64,000 bases of DNA from Herminiimonas fonticola (GTDB lineage: Bacteria > Pseudomonadota > Gammaproteobacteria > Burkholderiales > Burkholderiaceae_D). The number at the start of each line of letters is the position of its first letter. Position 1 is the first letter of the stretch. The DNA lies in NCBI RefSeq assembly GCF_003293745.1, contig NZ_PTLZ01000001.1:1420979-1484978 (forward strand), in the 5' to 3' direction. Below are positions 63,562 through 64,000 of this stretch, piece after piece. A model generated the notes under the pieces. It saw only the letters and a list, made by a program, of their open reading frames with translations, was not told the origin of the DNA and did not search any database. The position numbers and the translations under genes were made by a program.

Positions 63562-63760
63562 CGAGATGCAGTAATGCTTTGGTTCGCTCGTAGACTTCAA
63601 GACACGCTTTTTTGGCTAAAGCTTTATGCGTATTTACAGTAGCCTATGCGTTAAGTCCGCTTAACCTAATTCCAGATTTTATTCCGGTGCTGGGATGTTG
63701 ACGATGTGATTTTATTGCCCGCCCTAATTTGGCTTGCTCTATGCCTACTGCCCTCGAATA
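63562..63760 (+). pseudogene. Frameshifted DUF1232 (YkvA-like) membrane protein gene
   Basis: Pieces in three frames: [16 protein letters not shown], then [20 protein letters not shown] continuing IPDFIPVLG, then [19 protein letters not shown]. These match the DUF1232 core (V/[23 protein letters not shown]), with frameshifts near 63611 and 63694. Such small membrane proteins have unknown function and are often found beside metal-resistance genes. Confidence 0.7.
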
Positions 63761-63861
63761 TTATTTTGGTTGGCATTGATTTTCTTGCTGATCGTGTTCT
63801 CCCAACGGTCTTGACATAGGCTTCAGTAAGGGAACAGATTGTCAATAAACGTAAAACGCAC

Positions 63862-64000
63862 TCATTTAGCCGCGTGGATGACAGGGAGGTTTATCTGGAA
63901 CTTGTTCCATCCGTTTTGTGAGCTAGCTTTCACGGTACCGCCATGCGCTTCAACAATGGATTTGACAATTGCTAAGCCGAGCCCGGCACCAGATTTCCGT
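63862..64000 (-). CDS. Sensor histidine kinase, C-terminal end (truncated by window)
   Basis: The last ~46 codons on the minus strand read RKSGAGLGLAIVKSIVEAHGG, then TVKASSQNGWNKFQINLPVIHAAK and stop. GAGLGLAI and the following HGG are the G2 part and end of a HATPase domain, as in CusS/heavy-metal-type or other classical kinases. The rest lies outside the window. Confidence 0.85.
   Translation of the reverse strand, partial: RKSGAGLGLAIVKSIVEAHGGTVKASSQNGWNKFQINLPVIHAAK

Noticed and set aside
54119..64000. CRISPR array or toxin-antitoxin/defence system in the island
   Set aside because: No regularly spaced repeats and no recognisable defence nucleases, toxins or antitoxins were seen among the genes present.

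Overview
The window looks like a chromosomal segment of a betaproteobacterium of the Oxalobacteraceae type (Herminiimonas/Janthinobacterium-like). That placement rests on recalled gene order and protein style, not on a search. About the first 54.2 kb reads as core genome: dense, mostly co-oriented operons with tight or overlapping start/stop junctions. From the tRNA-Arg gene at 54.1 kb to the right edge the DNA is visibly more AT-rich, has long non-coding stretches and decayed genes, and carries accessory functions, so it reads as a genomic island.

Layout. 0-4.6 kb: the 3' end of a peptide-type ABC transporter operon (binding protein, two permeases, two ATPases). 4.7-7.9 kb: two small membrane proteins and an LctP-family lactate permease, all on the minus strand. 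8.2-13.9 kb: serB and mfd on the minus strand, divergent from the isoprenoid pair ispD-ispF. 14.0-17.6 kb: a small encapsulated-ferritin-type protein with no encapsulin gene nearby, a small membrane protein, an EnvZ/OmpR (RisS/RisA-like) two-component pair and a small secreted protein.

17.7-49.4 kb is a large flagellar block: flgN-flgM and flgA (minus), flgBCDEFGHIJKL (plus), fliRQPONML (minus), fliKJIHGF (minus), fliE (plus), a PilZ/YcgR-like brake, then flhX, a second fliK-like gene, fliT, fliS, fliD, flaG and fliC (minus). It encodes the rod, hook, filament, caps, MS-ring, C-ring and most of the export apparatus. flhA, full-length flhB, flhDC, motor stator and chemotaxis genes are absent and must lie elsewhere. 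Good sigma-28 promoters can be read upstream of flgM and fliC, and a weaker one upstream of flgK. FlgM (anti-sigma factor), these promoters and the export-switch proteins form the usual class III checkpoint. A diguanylate cyclase with GGEEF and an inhibitory site follows fliC, so a possible maker (GGDEF) and a possible reader (PilZ) of c-di-GMP flank the filament genes. A NarL-type response regulator and a PAS-containing histidine kinase close the core part.

54.1-64.0 kb: tRNA-Arg(ACG) with terminator, an unknown 228-aa protein, an AlpA-type regulator, a small unknown protein, a heavily decayed IS30-family transposase, a PAS-PAS-kinase-receiver hybrid sensor flanked by a 42-43 bp imperfect direct repeat, a 41-aa secreted Cys/His peptide, a DUF3147-like membrane protein, and the chromate resistance pair chrB-chrA. 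A short intergenic region with two perfect palindromes separates chrB from an unknown divergent gene. The right edge holds a frameshifted DUF1232 (YkvA) pseudogene and the 3' end of another sensor kinase. No integrase or second attachment site is visible, so the island probably extends past the window.
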